NCBI RefSeq assembly: GCF_022829605.1
Contig: NZ_JAKSYD010000041.1
Location: forward strand, 1 to 47,228
Direction: 5' to 3'
Length of the DNA: 47,228 nucleotides
From: Methylobacterium sp. E-065
Lineage (GTDB): Bacteria > Pseudomonadota > Alphaproteobacteria > Rhizobiales > Beijerinckiaceae
Numbering within the stretch: the first letter of the stretch is position 1; each line of letters starts with the position of its first letter. This document shows positions 33,090 to 41,603 of the stretch, piece by piece. The position numbers and the translations under genes are program-made. Below the pieces are notes generated by a model. The model saw only the letters and a list, made by a program, of their open reading frames with translations, had not been told where the DNA came from and searched no databases.

Positions 33090-33551
33090 GCCGATAAAGG
33101 GACCTCGGTGAAGCTCTACCTGTCACGGTTTTTCGGTGAGTTCGAAGTGCCTGGCACCACCAGGGGCGAGACGCCCCGTGCCGAACTTGGCGAGACGGTC
33201 TTGGTGGTCGAGGACGACGATACGGTGCGAACCCTCGTCGTCGAGGTGCTGGGTGAACTCGGCTACGCCACCCGGGAAGCGCCCGACGGGCCTTCCGGCC
33301 TCTGCATCCTGCAGTCGGACGCGCGCATCGACCTCCTGGTCACGGATGTAGGTCTGCCTGGGCTCAACGGCCGACAGCTCGCGGACCAGGCCCGAACCGG
33401 GCGGCCGGACCTGAAGGTACTGTTCATGACAGGCTACGCGGAGAACGCCGCCTTCGGTGCAGGCCACCTCGCACCCGGTATGCAGATGATCACTAAGCCT
33501 TTTCCGGTCGAAGGACTTGCGAGCAAGATCCGCTCAATCATCGAAGCATAA
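33090..33551 (+). pseudogene. Hybrid histidine kinase, 3' fragment (last ATPase strand plus receiver)
   Basis: The frame opens directly at the insertion sequence edge with DKGTSVKLYLSRFFGEFEVP. DKGTSVKLYL is the last box of a histidine kinase ATPase domain (G-x-G-T-x-V-x-L-x-L). A linker and a full receiver follow, with VVEDDDTVR, phospho-acceptor Asp in LVTDVGLPGLNG, MTGYA and TKPF. This is the C-terminus of a hybrid kinase of the type common in Rhizobiales; the sensor, dimerisation and most of the ATPase domain are gone. A GTG at 33108 could still start a free 147-residue receiver, so some function may remain. Confidence 0.82.
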
Positions 33552-34452
33552 AGGTCGCCGAGTTACCCAGGTACGCTTGACGCCAAAAAATCGAGCTTGT
33601 AGGCGCCAATGGACATACGGGTTAATCAATCGTCCACGGCCGAACGTCAGCTTTCCGCGTCCTACGAACCGCAAGCAGACGGACTGCAAACCACCCATCT
33701 GAGACGCTCAGGCCGGCGCTTCGTGTAGGCTGCATCTGGCCGAAAGCGGAATGGCTGCTTCGGAGCTCAGGCTGTAAGTAAGCGGACGTTTTTCTAGGCT
33801 GAATTGAATGTCAGAGAAGAATTATTCCAGACTTAAATTCAGTGACTTAAACTATTCGCGGTGATGCTACGGCGATCTCACCGCAGGCATAGTTTCCCTG
33901 CTATGAAAACGCGTACCAATAGGTGATCACAGCGATCAAAATTGCCAACATGATCGCCAAGCGAGTGCTGGCGGTGCTGGAACATAGCTGGCTGATAACC
34001 GACTTAAAGACCTAATTTTGAACTCAAAATATCTAAATTTTGGTAACTTGCAGCAAATTCAGATATTTAGCTGATGAGGCGCGCGCATAGACTGTTTTCG
34101 GATCGAACGCACCTGCGTCTTCAACGCCCGCGGCCATATAGATGATGAGTTGGGCTTTTGACCTGGAGTAGTCGTCACTCCCACGACGAGCGACAAAGAT
34201 TCATGATGCGCTGCGGCAGCAGGCCCTCTCAGGAGTCTCGGTGTCATTGAGGCGTGAAGCCTTTCAATTCGTCTGAGCGCTTCGCCTTCGTGCAAAGGCC
34301 CAAAAAAGGTGCGTCGACGGTTATTTGAATCAGGCCGAGTGGGTATTCTGCAGTCATGCTGACTAAGCGATTAAGAACCATCGTCCTCACCAGGTTGCCG
34401 CAAAAATTAGAAATTTCGCAAGAACCACTCAGCTTGGCGAGATGTAGACGGA
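33552..34452. other. 900-bp gene-poor stretch
   Basis: No frame looks real. The first part holds a copy of the dispersed repeat (33731-33790). From about 33790 to 34060 the base composition turns AT-rich, unlike the surrounding DNA, with runs such as AACTCAAAATATCTAAATTT. Nothing I recognise lies between 34060 and 34452. It joins two regions of different origin and is probably degraded foreign DNA. Confidence 0.45.
33731..33790. repeat. Degenerate dispersed intergenic repeat, copy 3
   Basis: The stretch contains TGCATCTGGCCGAAAGCGG, then GGCTGCTTCGGAGC and AAGCGGACGTT. Order and words match the copies at 18909-19003 and 27690-27816. The boundaries are uncertain. Confidence 0.4.
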
Positions 34453-35439
34453 TCAGGGTACAACCCGCAGAACAATCTTTCCGCGAAGACGCGGGTGAGA
34501 TCCCTCTAGGATCTCATGCGCCGTGCGCGCGCCGGCCAGCGGGAGGATCGCGCCAATCTGCGTTACGATACGACCGGCGACGACTTCAGCTGCGATCTGA
34601 CCCAGGAGGTCCGTGGTCACGTCCACGAAGAAGAACTTAGCCGTGACATTATGTGCAGCGGCCAATGTAGGGTCAGGCCTCGATACGGCTGAGACCAGTG
34701 TTCCGCCTGGCTTGATTATCGAGAACGAGCGTGCCTGGAGCTCTCCACCGACAAGGTCGATGACTGCATCGACGGGGTTCATTTTGTCCTCGAAGCCCTC
34801 CGCGCGGGCGTCGACAACGTCACTGGCACCCATGCTGCGCAGGTAGGCGTGATCGGCCGTGCTCGCCGCGGCGATCACCCGGGCGCCTGCCGCACGGGCG
34901 AATTGTACGGCGTAAGTGCCGACATTGCCCGCGGCGCCATGGATCAGCACCGTCCGGCCGTTGCTGATATGAGCATGATCGAAGAGTGCCTGCCACGCCG
35001 TGACAGCGACAACCGGCAAGGATGCGGCATCCACATGCGCGAGGCGGTCTGGCTTTATCGCCAGCATGCCGGCCGATGCGAGGGCATACTCGGCGTAGCC
35101 GTCCGTGAAGCGTTTGTTGGTCACGCCAAAGACCGCGTCGCCTGGAGTGAACTTAGAAACGCTCGGGCCCAGAGCCGCAACCGTACCTGATACATCAGAG
35201 CCGAGCGTCAACGGCAAGGGCTGCGGCAGCAAGCTCCGCCCTGCCCGGATCCATGCATCCCATGGTCCGACCCCGGACGCGTGCACCTTCACGAGGACCT
35301 CGCCCTCGCCCGGTTCAAGACGAGGAACGTCCTCCAGCGTGATGACGCTCGGCGGCCCGAACCTGTGGACACGGCACGCCTTCATCATATGCGATGTACG
35401 TCTGGTCTCGTGAGTCTGATCGAAAATTGATGTCGTCAT
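34453..35439 (-). CDS. Zinc-independent NADPH:quinone oxidoreductase (MDR family)
   Basis: This 328-residue medium-chain dehydrogenase/reductase is of the quinone oxidoreductase type. The N-terminal catalytic domain has VKVHASGVGPWDAWIRAGR and LTLGSDVSGTVAALG; the nucleotide domain has VLIHGAAGNVGTYAVQFARA. The cysteine and histidine ligands of zinc-dependent alcohol dehydrogenases are absent. The substrate may be quinones or enones. GAAGGAGA seven bases before the ATG at 35437-35439 sets the start and adds a short leader to the usual MMKACRVHRFG opening. The next gene downstream starts beyond a poor stretch; upstream on the same strand is the EmrB-type gene, 61 bases away. Confidence 0.88.
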   Translation of the reverse strand: MTTSIFDQTHETRRTSHMMKACRVHRFGPPSVITLEDVPRLEPGEGEVLVKVHASGVGPWDAWIRAGRSLLPQPLPLTLGSDVSGTVAALGPSVSKFTPGDAVFGVTNKRFTDGYAEYALASAGMLAIKPDRLAHVDAASLPVVAVTAWQALFDHAHISNGRTVLIHGAAGNVGTYAVQFARAAGARVIAAASTADHAYLRSMGASDVVDARAEGFEDKMNPVDAVIDLVGGELQARSFSIIKPGGTLVSAVSRPDPTLAAAHNVTAKFFFVDVTTDLLGQIAAEVVAGRIVTQIGAILPLAGARTAHEILEGSHPRLRGKIVLRVVP

Positions 35440-35500
35440 GACGTGTCTCCTTCGTTTGCTTGCATGTTTTGCGTGCTTCAGGGGGCAGCGTGGGACAGGC

Positions 35501-37135
35501 TCAATGCGCGCCTCCCGCATCGAGGTGATTGGGTTTCCTGAGGAGGAGGCTTGCCAGGAGCGCCAGCACGAGAGCGGCGCCAAGCAGGAAGAAAGTGTCC
35601 CCGAACGCCATGACGTTGGCTTGCTGCCGCACCCTGAGGGCGACGGCGATAGCCGCCTTGTGGCCGGCCACGGCGGGGTCTGAGACGCCGTGGTCGAGGA
35701 AGTAGCGCGTCAGGTCCATCAAGCGTGCGCGGGTCGCTTCCTCGAACAAGGAGACATGATGCGTCAGGATGTTCGAGTGGAACTGCTCGCGCTTGGATAG
35801 GAAGGTCTGAAGCGTGGCGATCCCGGTGGCGCCGCCTAGATTGCGCATCATGTTGAATAGTGCGGAGGCCGAACCCGCGTTCTCCTTCTCGATGCCCGCA
35901 GTCGCCACGGCCGAGAGCGGCGCGAACACCAATGCCTGACCGAGGGCACGCACCACGTTTGGCCAAAACAACTGATCGGCTGCCGTATCGGCCGTCATGT
36001 AGATGTTCATGAAATTGGACGCCGAGAACAAGGCAAATCCGGTCCCGATCACCCAGCGCGCATCGAAGCGCCGCATTAGGCGCGGCACGAGCGGGATCAG
36101 GAGAAGCTGCGGGAAGCCAGTCCAGGCCAGCACGAAGCCGATCTGCTCGGCGTTGTAGCCTTGGATGCGCGAGAGATAGACCGGCAGGATGAAGACCGAG
36201 CCGTAGAGCGCGACCCCCAGCAGGAAGTTCGCCAGGATGCCAAAGCCGAAGTTGCGGCGGCCAAGGAGGCGCAGGTTCAACAGCGGTCGCGTCGCGGTCA
36301 GCTCGATCCAGACGAACAGCGTCAGTGAGACCGCCGCGACGACGGAAAGACGCACGATGAAGGGCGAGCCGAACCAATCGTCCTTGTTACCCTCCTCCAG
36401 CGCGGTCTGAAGGGCAGCCAGACCGACCGCCATGGTGACGATGCCGGCCCAGTCACCCTGACGCAGGAGCGACAGTTTCATCGGCGTGCGGTCGAGAGAG
36501 AACCACAGTAAGGCGACCATCAGGGCGCCGGGCACGAGATTGACGTAGAAGATGTACTTCCAGCTGTAGGTCTCGGTGAGGTAGCCGCCGATGGTCGGAC
36601 CGATGGCGGGCGCGAAGGTGGCCGAGAGCGCAAACAGCGCCAGGCCGACCGGTTGCTTGGCTTTGGGCAGGAGCGTGATGATGATGGTGAAGGCCATCGG
36701 GATCAGGACACCGCCGGAAAAGCCCTGGACCGCGCGCAGCACGATCATCTGCGAGAGGTTGGTCGCGAAGGCACAGGCCACGGAGAAGACCAGGAACAGC
36801 ACCGCATTGACGAGCAGGTACCGGCGCAAGGAGAACACCTGAGCGAGCCAGCCCGAGAGCGGGATCACGACGATCTCGGCGATGAGGTAGGAGGTCGAGA
36901 TCCAGCCGCCGTCGTCCGTGCCGGCGCCTATCGCTCCCTGGATGTCGGCGAGCGAGGCGTTGACGATCTGGATGTTCAGGACCGCCATGAAGGCACCGAG
37001 CGTGGCGCCGATGACCGCGGACCACATCTTCAGGCTGGAAGGCGCGCGGGTCTGCTCAACGTTGGCTTCGCTACGTTCTGCAAAAGCAGAAGCGGCGGAC
37101 TGAGCCGGGGCGGCATCGGTGACGAGGGCGGCCAT
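35501..37135 (-). CDS. EmrB-type multidrug efflux transporter (MFS, DHA2 family)
   Basis: This 544-residue protein has 14 membrane helices typical of drug:H+ antiporter family 2. Marks are ATLGAFMAVLNIQIVNASLA at helix 1, GGWISTSYLIAEIVVIPLSG, and the motif C-type helix VLIPMAFTIIITLLPKAKQP. It exports hydrophobic toxicants through a periplasmic adaptor and an outer membrane channel. The adaptor gene lies 108 bases upstream on the same strand, so the two form an emrAB-like unit. The outer membrane channel is not in the window. Its N-terminal 35 residues are a polar leader. Confidence 0.92.
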   Translation of the reverse strand: MAALVTDAAPAQSAASAFAERSEANVEQTRAPSSLKMWSAVIGATLGAFMAVLNIQIVNASLADIQGAIGAGTDDGGWISTSYLIAEIVVIPLSGWLAQVFSLRRYLLVNAVLFLVFSVACAFATNLSQMIVLRAVQGFSGGVLIPMAFTIIITLLPKAKQPVGLALFALSATFAPAIGPTIGGYLTETYSWKYIFYVNLVPGALMVALLWFSLDRTPMKLSLLRQGDWAGIVTMAVGLAALQTALEEGNKDDWFGSPFIVRLSVVAAVSLTLFVWIELTATRPLLNLRLLGRRNFGFGILANFLLGVALYGSVFILPVYLSRIQGYNAEQIGFVLAWTGFPQLLLIPLVPRLMRRFDARWVIGTGFALFSASNFMNIYMTADTAADQLFWPNVVRALGQALVFAPLSAVATAGIEKENAGSASALFNMMRNLGGATGIATLQTFLSKREQFHSNILTHHVSLFEEATRARLMDLTRYFLDHGVSDPAVAGHKAAIAVALRVRQQANVMAFGDTFFLLGAALVLALLASLLLRKPNHLDAGGAH

Positions 37136-37243
37136 TGGAAGCTCCTTCCTGCTCTTGTGAGGCAGGATGCGCCGCCGGCACGCCGGCGAGAATGCAGGGA
37201 TTGTGGGAAGGACTATCCGGTCTGAGTTGAAGATGGCGCCGGT

Positions 37244-38398
37244 TCAGGGCCGGCTATCCGTGTCGGGCCGGGCATTCTTGATATCGATGGTCGCCTCGAC
37301 CGACATCCCGGCACGCAGAGTTCCGGACGCGGCCCGGTCCTCCAGCACGATCTTGACCGGGATGCGCTGGACGATCTTCGTGAAGTTGCCGGTGGCGTTG
37401 TCAGGCGGCAGCAGTGCGAACTCCAGGCCGCTAGCCGGAGACAGGCTGTCGACGCGGCCCTTAAGCCTGTGTCCGGCGAAAGTATCGACCTCGATCTCGA
37501 CCGGCTGGCCCGGACGGACGTCGGTGAGTTGTGTCTCTTTGTAGTTCGCCACGATGTATGTGGCGTCGAGCGGAACCACCGCCATGAGCTGGGTGCCGGC
37601 TTGCACGTATTGCCCGACGCGGAGGGTTCGCGAGCCTACCGTTCCGTCCACGGCCGCGGTCACGACCGTGTACGACAGGTTGAGCTCAGCCTGCCGGGCC
37701 AGCGCGCGAGCGTGGTCACGCTGGGCTTCAGCCCGACCGACCTCGGTGGTCAAAACCTCGATCTGCTGTTCCGCGGCGAGTTCAGCGGCGCGGTCGCGGC
37801 GTAGCTGTGCGGTCTTCTCGCTCAGGCCGGCTTCGGTCGCCTGTGCTCGCTGGAGCGTGCCGGATCCGGTCTTGACGAGCGATTGATAGCGCTCGGCCTC
37901 TGCGTTCGCGGATTTGAGGGATGCCTGCGTGAGGGCGATCTGCGCATCCTGCTGGTCAACGACCGCTCGCTGGAGAACGATCTGGGCCCCGAGATTGCGA
38001 ACGGTAGCTTCGGCAGCGGCGACGTCGGCCTGCGCTCGGGCAAGCGACGTGCGGAAATCGCGGTCGTCGATGCGAGCGAGGACCTGCCCGATCCTGACGG
38101 TCTGGTTGTCGGCGACCAGCACATCGGCGATGTAGCCGGACACCTTCGGGGCAATCGTCGTGTAATCCGCCTTTACGTAGGCATCGTCGGTCGAGACGAG
38201 ATACTGCCCTGTCGTCCAATACTCGTAGCCGTAGTTCGCTCCGGCGCCCGTGCCTGCGAGCAACGCGAGAACGAGGGCAATGCGCTTGAACGCGTGTCGC
38301 TGGACCGGAACTCGGCTGGACGTACCGACCTCCGGCCGCGTCCATTCGGCGGCGTCGACTGCTTTTTGGAAGGTCTCGGAGCGGGGCATCTCGGACAT
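37244..38398 (-). CDS. EmrA-type membrane fusion protein (HlyD family)
   Basis: This 384-residue periplasmic adaptor has one N-terminal membrane anchor (IALVLALLAGTGAGANYGYE, about 45-65). The lipoyl half-motifs (VSTDDAYVKADYTTIAPKVS and VTAAVDGTVGSRTLRVGQYV) flank a long coiled-coil hairpin (about 110-240, rich in Ala, Glu and Gln). A beta-barrel domain follows with PLDATYIVANYKETQLTDVR. The ATG at 38396-38398 has AGGAGG before it. It pairs with the EmrB-type pump. A LysR-type gene diverges 145 bases upstream and probably controls the pair. Confidence 0.93.
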   Translation of the reverse strand: MSEMPRSETFQKAVDAAEWTRPEVGTSSRVPVQRHAFKRIALVLALLAGTGAGANYGYEYWTTGQYLVSTDDAYVKADYTTIAPKVSGYIADVLVADNQTVRIGQVLARIDDRDFRTSLARAQADVAAAEATVRNLGAQIVLQRAVVDQQDAQIALTQASLKSANAEAERYQSLVKTGSGTLQRAQATEAGLSEKTAQLRRDRAAELAAEQQIEVLTTEVGRAEAQRDHARALARQAELNLSYTVVTAAVDGTVGSRTLRVGQYVQAGTQLMAVVPLDATYIVANYKETQLTDVRPGQPVEIEVDTFAGHRLKGRVDSLSPASGLEFALLPPDNATGNFTKIVQRIPVKIVLEDRAASGTLRAGMSVEATIDIKNARPDTDSRP

Positions 38399-38542
38399 GG
38401 CATCCTCCTGTCTTGCGAAGCGCCTTCCCTGTTGAGGAACGGCTTCTCGGCATGGCGTGAGAGTGCGACTTCGGGGCTGAAGTGATAATCCTGAGAATCT
38501 GGGAAGGACTGTAAACCGGGAGCGGATAATGTCCGGCCGCAG

Positions 38543-39463
38543 ATGGATCGGCTGACGAGCCTTGCTGTATTCGGACGCGTCGTTGAGGGCGGCGGTTTCT
38601 CGGCGGCCGCCAGGCGCCTGAACATGTCCGTCACGATGGTCAGCAAGCATGTGCAGGCCCTGGAGGACCGGCTCGGCGCGCGTCTCCTGAACCGCACGAC
38701 GCGCAAGGTCAGTCTCACGGAAATCGGACAGGCTTATTACGAGCGGTCCAGCCAGATCCTGGCTGAGCTCGAAGAGGCGGACCGCGTAGCGAGCGCCCTA
38801 CATGCAACGCCGCGCGGACAGCTGAGGCTTCACATAGCGGGGCACATCTCGACCTTCATGGCGCCGGTCCTGCGGGAATACCTCACGCTCTACCCGGCCG
38901 TTACGGTCGATCTGACCGCCGGGGACCGGATGGTCGACCTGATCGAGGATGGGTACGATCTCGCGATTCGGGTAACGCCGCCGCCGGACTCGGGTCTGAT
39001 CGTGCGACGGCTGACAGCGTGGCGTCACGTCCTGACCTGCGCCCCGGCCTATCTCGATACCCATCCGACGCCGGTACGGCTCAGCGACTTGGCGCACCAC
39101 AATTGCCTACGCTACGCCTTCTACCCCTATGGAGACGAGTGGCGGTTCGAGACGTCCGAAGGCAAGACCGCGTCGGTCAAGGTTGCCGGCAACATGGTCA
39201 GCAACAGCGCCGCGCTTCTTCGTGCGCTCACACTCGATGGTGGCGGCGTCTTCCTGGCACCGATGTTCCTGGTAGGCCAGGATTTGGAGACCGGGAGCTT
39301 GGTGCGGCTCTTGCCGGAGCACCGACCGGTGGAATTCGCCATCAACGCCATCTACCCGCACCGGCGCCATCTCTCGACGAAGGTGCGAAGCTTTCTTGAC
39401 CTGTTGGCGGAGCGCTTCACCGAACACCGCCGATGGATCGATGCGGTGGCAACAAAGACCTGA
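38543..39463 (+). CDS. LysR-type regulator divergent from the efflux genes
   Basis: This 306-residue LysR-type regulator has the N-terminal winged helix (FGRVVEGGGFSAAARRLNMS, HVQALEDRLGARLLNRTTRK) and an effector-binding domain (about 90-295) of the AaeR/DsdC-like group. It is divergent from emrA-like and emrB-like genes, the usual arrangement for a regulator of such a pump. The 144-base intergenic stretch contains TCTC-N10-GAGA near 38441-38458, a weak candidate for a LysR box. The ligand is unknown. Confidence 0.9.
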   Translation: MDRLTSLAVFGRVVEGGGFSAAARRLNMSVTMVSKHVQALEDRLGARLLNRTTRKVSLTEIGQAYYERSSQILAELEEADRVASALHATPRGQLRLHIAGHISTFMAPVLREYLTLYPAVTVDLTAGDRMVDLIEDGYDLAIRVTPPPDSGLIVRRLTAWRHVLTCAPAYLDTHPTPVRLSDLAHHNCLRYAFYPYGDEWRFETSEGKTASVKVAGNMVSNSAALLRALTLDGGGVFLAPMFLVGQDLETGSLVRLLPEHRPVEFAINAIYPHRRHLSTKVRSFLDLLAERFTEHRRWIDAVATKT

Positions 39464-39496
39464 ACCGAGCCGATCCGAAGAGATCAAGATGCGGGG

Positions 39497-39922
39497 CTAT
39501 CGGTCGGGTGTGGTCAGGGGGTGGTCCCCCGTGTCGAGAATGAATACCGCCAACAGTCGCGCCGGCTCCGTGTCGCTGGCATTCTCGCTGATCGAGTGAT
39601 GAGCGCCGGGAGCCTCGGTGAAGCTCTCGCCGGTTCGATAAACCTGCGCCGGGCCCTCGTTGACCTGACTGCGAACCGCACCCGAGAGCACGTAGGCGTA
39701 TACGAAGGCCGAAGAGGCGTGATGATGGCTCGGCGACTTGGCTCCCGGGGGGTACTCGACGACGGCGGTGACGATGCTTTTGCCTTGGATGTTCGGAATC
39801 AAGCCTTGGAATGCGGGTGTCACCGTCTCGTGACGCGAGGTTTCGGCGCGAAGTGGTGCGCTGTAAGAAAGCGAAACGAGAACCATCGCCTTGATGAGGG
39901 ACACTGCTGGGTAGCGTCTCAT
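39497..39922 (-). CDS. Secreted cupin-domain protein
   Basis: This 141-residue protein has a signal peptide (about 1-26, LRAE) and then a single cupin barrel. The metal-binding His cluster is in SPSHHHASS and the second motif in ESFTEAPGAHHSISENAS, with YVLSGAVRSQVNEG between them. Secreted small cupins of this type often accompany oxidative enzymes, but the reaction is unknown. It converges on the LysR gene with 33 bases between stops and lies 103 bases downstream of the di-haem peroxidase. Base composition is similar to the peroxidase side, lower in GC than the efflux region. Confidence 0.85.
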   Translation of the reverse strand: MRRYPAVSLIKAMVLVSLSYSAPLRAETSRHETVTPAFQGLIPNIQGKSIVTAVVEYPPGAKSPSHHHASSAFVYAYVLSGAVRSQVNEGPAQVYRTGESFTEAPGAHHSISENASDTEPARLLAVFILDTGDHPLTTPDR

Positions 39923-40025
39923 TGTCGATCCCTCGAAATAAATAACAGCGATTCAAACTTAAATCTGAATGCTGTCGCGATGCCAGATTCAGGAGACCGC
40001 AGCTTGGTGAGACTATAGATATACT

Positions 40026-41204
40026 CTATTTGTCCGTCGCGATTTTCCCCGCCCCTTCGCCAGGTTTCGATGCGTTCTTCGCAGATATTTCCGGTCGCGG
40101 GGTCTGTGCCGTACTTGGCGGCAGGATCGGCAACTCGATCCGAGGTGCCTGACCCGTCAGTGTCCTCAGAAATGCGGCGATGACGCTTGTTTCCTCGGCG
40201 GTCAGTTCTTTTCCGAGCTGTGCCGTCCCCATGATTGCAACTGCCTGTTCAAGGCTCCAGACTTTGCCGGAATGAAAATATGGTGCGGTCAGCGCGACGT
40301 TGCGAAGCGGGACAGCGCGGAAGACATACTCGTCACTGGAAGTCTTGGTCACCGCGAAACGGCCCTTGTCTTCTGGCGGGAGAATATTGCTGCCTGGTCT
40401 TTCTATAACTCCGAAAGGGAAATAGTCTTGGCCACCGACATTAATGCCGTTGTGGCAGCCTGAGCATCCGGTATCCATGAACAGCCTCAAGCCTCGTTTT
40501 TCCTGCGCCGTGAGGATATTGAGATTTCCCTCCAGAAATTGGTCAAAGCGAGAGGCCGGCGTGATCAGGATTGCCTCAAAATCTTCAAGGGCTCGGGTAA
40601 CATTGTCGAACGTGACGGCGTCCGGCTCCCCAGGAAAGGCGGTCGCAAACTTATCCCCGTACTCCGGGATGCTTTTTAGCACAGCGATGACGTGATCCGG
40701 GGTGGAGGCCATTTCCACGGCGGCCTGAATCGGACCCCGGGCCTGGGAACGCAGATCATCGGCTCGTCCATCCCAAAACTGCGCCGCATTGAAGATCGCG
40801 TTGAGCACCGTAGGTGAGTTGCGAGGACCTTTTTGCCAGCCATGTCCTATGGAAGTCTCGACGTTGTCGCTGCCTCCGGCCGCTAGGCTGTGGCAGGAAT
40901 TGCAACTGATGACCCCGCTGGCTGAAAGACGCCAGTCAAACCACAACATTCGCCCGAGATCCACTTTTTCTCGCGTAACAGGATTACCTTTTACAGAGGG
41001 CACGATGGATGGAACCGGTTTGAAAATCTCGTTTGCCGCGTTAAGCAGGCTCAAGGTATCGCCATCGCTACGGGCGGCAGGTTGAGCGGCTGCGAGAACT
41101 TCCGCGCCTACTTGTAATGTCAACAGTTTCACGAACAGAGAACCGACCGCGACCATAATCCCTGCGGTCCGGGGCAGGTACGTCAAATCTGTTCGCATGC
41201 GCAT
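40026..41204 (-). CDS. Di-haem cytochrome c peroxidase/MauG family protein
   Basis: This 392-residue exported protein has an N-terminal signal (about 10-38) and two haem c sites: CNSCH (Cys101, Cys104, His105) and CSGCH (Cys247, Cys250, His251). The body has the CCP fold with RLSASGVISCNSCH, GPRNSPTVLNAIFN and AQFWDGRADDL. Reduction of hydrogen peroxide is the family function; MauG relatives oxidise protein residues or cofactors instead. The ATG at 41202-41204 has GAGG before it. A longer frame to 41267 overlaps the next gene and seems unlikely. The Pro-, Ala- and Lys-rich C-terminus is extended. GC content is low relative to the window. Confidence 0.9.
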   Translation of the reverse strand: MRMRTDLTYLPRTAGIMVAVGSLFVKLLTLQVGAEVLAAAQPAARSDGDTLSLLNAANEIFKPVPSIVPSVKGNPVTREKVDLGRMLWFDWRLSASGVISCNSCHSLAAGGSDNVETSIGHGWQKGPRNSPTVLNAIFNAAQFWDGRADDLRSQARGPIQAAVEMASTPDHVIAVLKSIPEYGDKFATAFPGEPDAVTFDNVTRALEDFEAILITPASRFDQFLEGNLNILTAQEKRGLRLFMDTGCSGCHNGINVGGQDYFPFGVIERPGSNILPPEDKGRFAVTKTSSDEYVFRAVPLRNVALTAPYFHSGKVWSLEQAVAIMGTAQLGKELTAEETSVIAAFLRTLTGQAPRIELPILPPSTAQTPRPEISAKNASKPGEGAGKIATDK

Positions 41205-41254
41205 AAAAATAGCCTCGATTTTATCGAATAAATAAAGCGACATAACGAAAAATG

Positions 41255-41482
41255 TCAGCGCCACCAATTGTTGGCCGCTGCGACTGTTTGGAAGTTGAGA
41301 GCAATGACTTGGGAGGTGGCGATGAGTTGATGGCTGTCCCGCTCATAGACCGTGCGTAGATGCGTTCGAATTTCGTCGGACGGCTGCGTGACTTTTACGC
41401 CGACCCGGGAAAGCTTGACGGCTAGATCGAACCCGGCCTGGGGCGTGTCGGTGATCAGAGTGGGTAGCCAAAGTTCGCTCAT
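41255..41482 (-). CDS. Small unknown protein in the peroxidase cluster
   Basis: This 75-residue protein of unknown family has no signal peptide or membrane helix. It reads MSELWLPTLITDTPQAGFDL and ends in NFQTVAAANNWWR. It is predicted to mix strands and helices, with no motif I can name. The ATG at 41480-41482 has GAGG eight bases before it, better than the ATG four codons earlier. It sits between the DoxX-like and peroxidase genes on the same strand, so it is probably part of the same unit. Confidence 0.65.
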   Translation of the reverse strand: MSELWLPTLITDTPQAGFDLAVKLSRVGVKVTQPSDEIRTHLRTVYERDSHQLIATSQVIALNFQTVAAANNWWR

Positions 41483-41603
41483 TGTAAACCTCATGCATGT
41501 TGCTGGAAATCGACACTTGTAAGCATTAGATTGCGCCGATGTGTTCAGAGATGTTCAAGAGCGCCTAAAAGGACAGATCATTTTCTGGGTCATGCTCGAT
41601 AAT

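Noticed and set aside
33901..33951. Tiny minus-strand frame encoding a 16-residue hydrophobic peptide (MLAILIAVITYWYAFS)
   Set aside because: It resembles a small membrane peptide, but there is no ribosome binding site, no neighbour it could serve, and the surrounding DNA is decayed.
34059..34295. Minus-strand frame of 78 codons in the gene-poor stretch
   Set aside because: No ribosome binding site, no domain and atypical composition.
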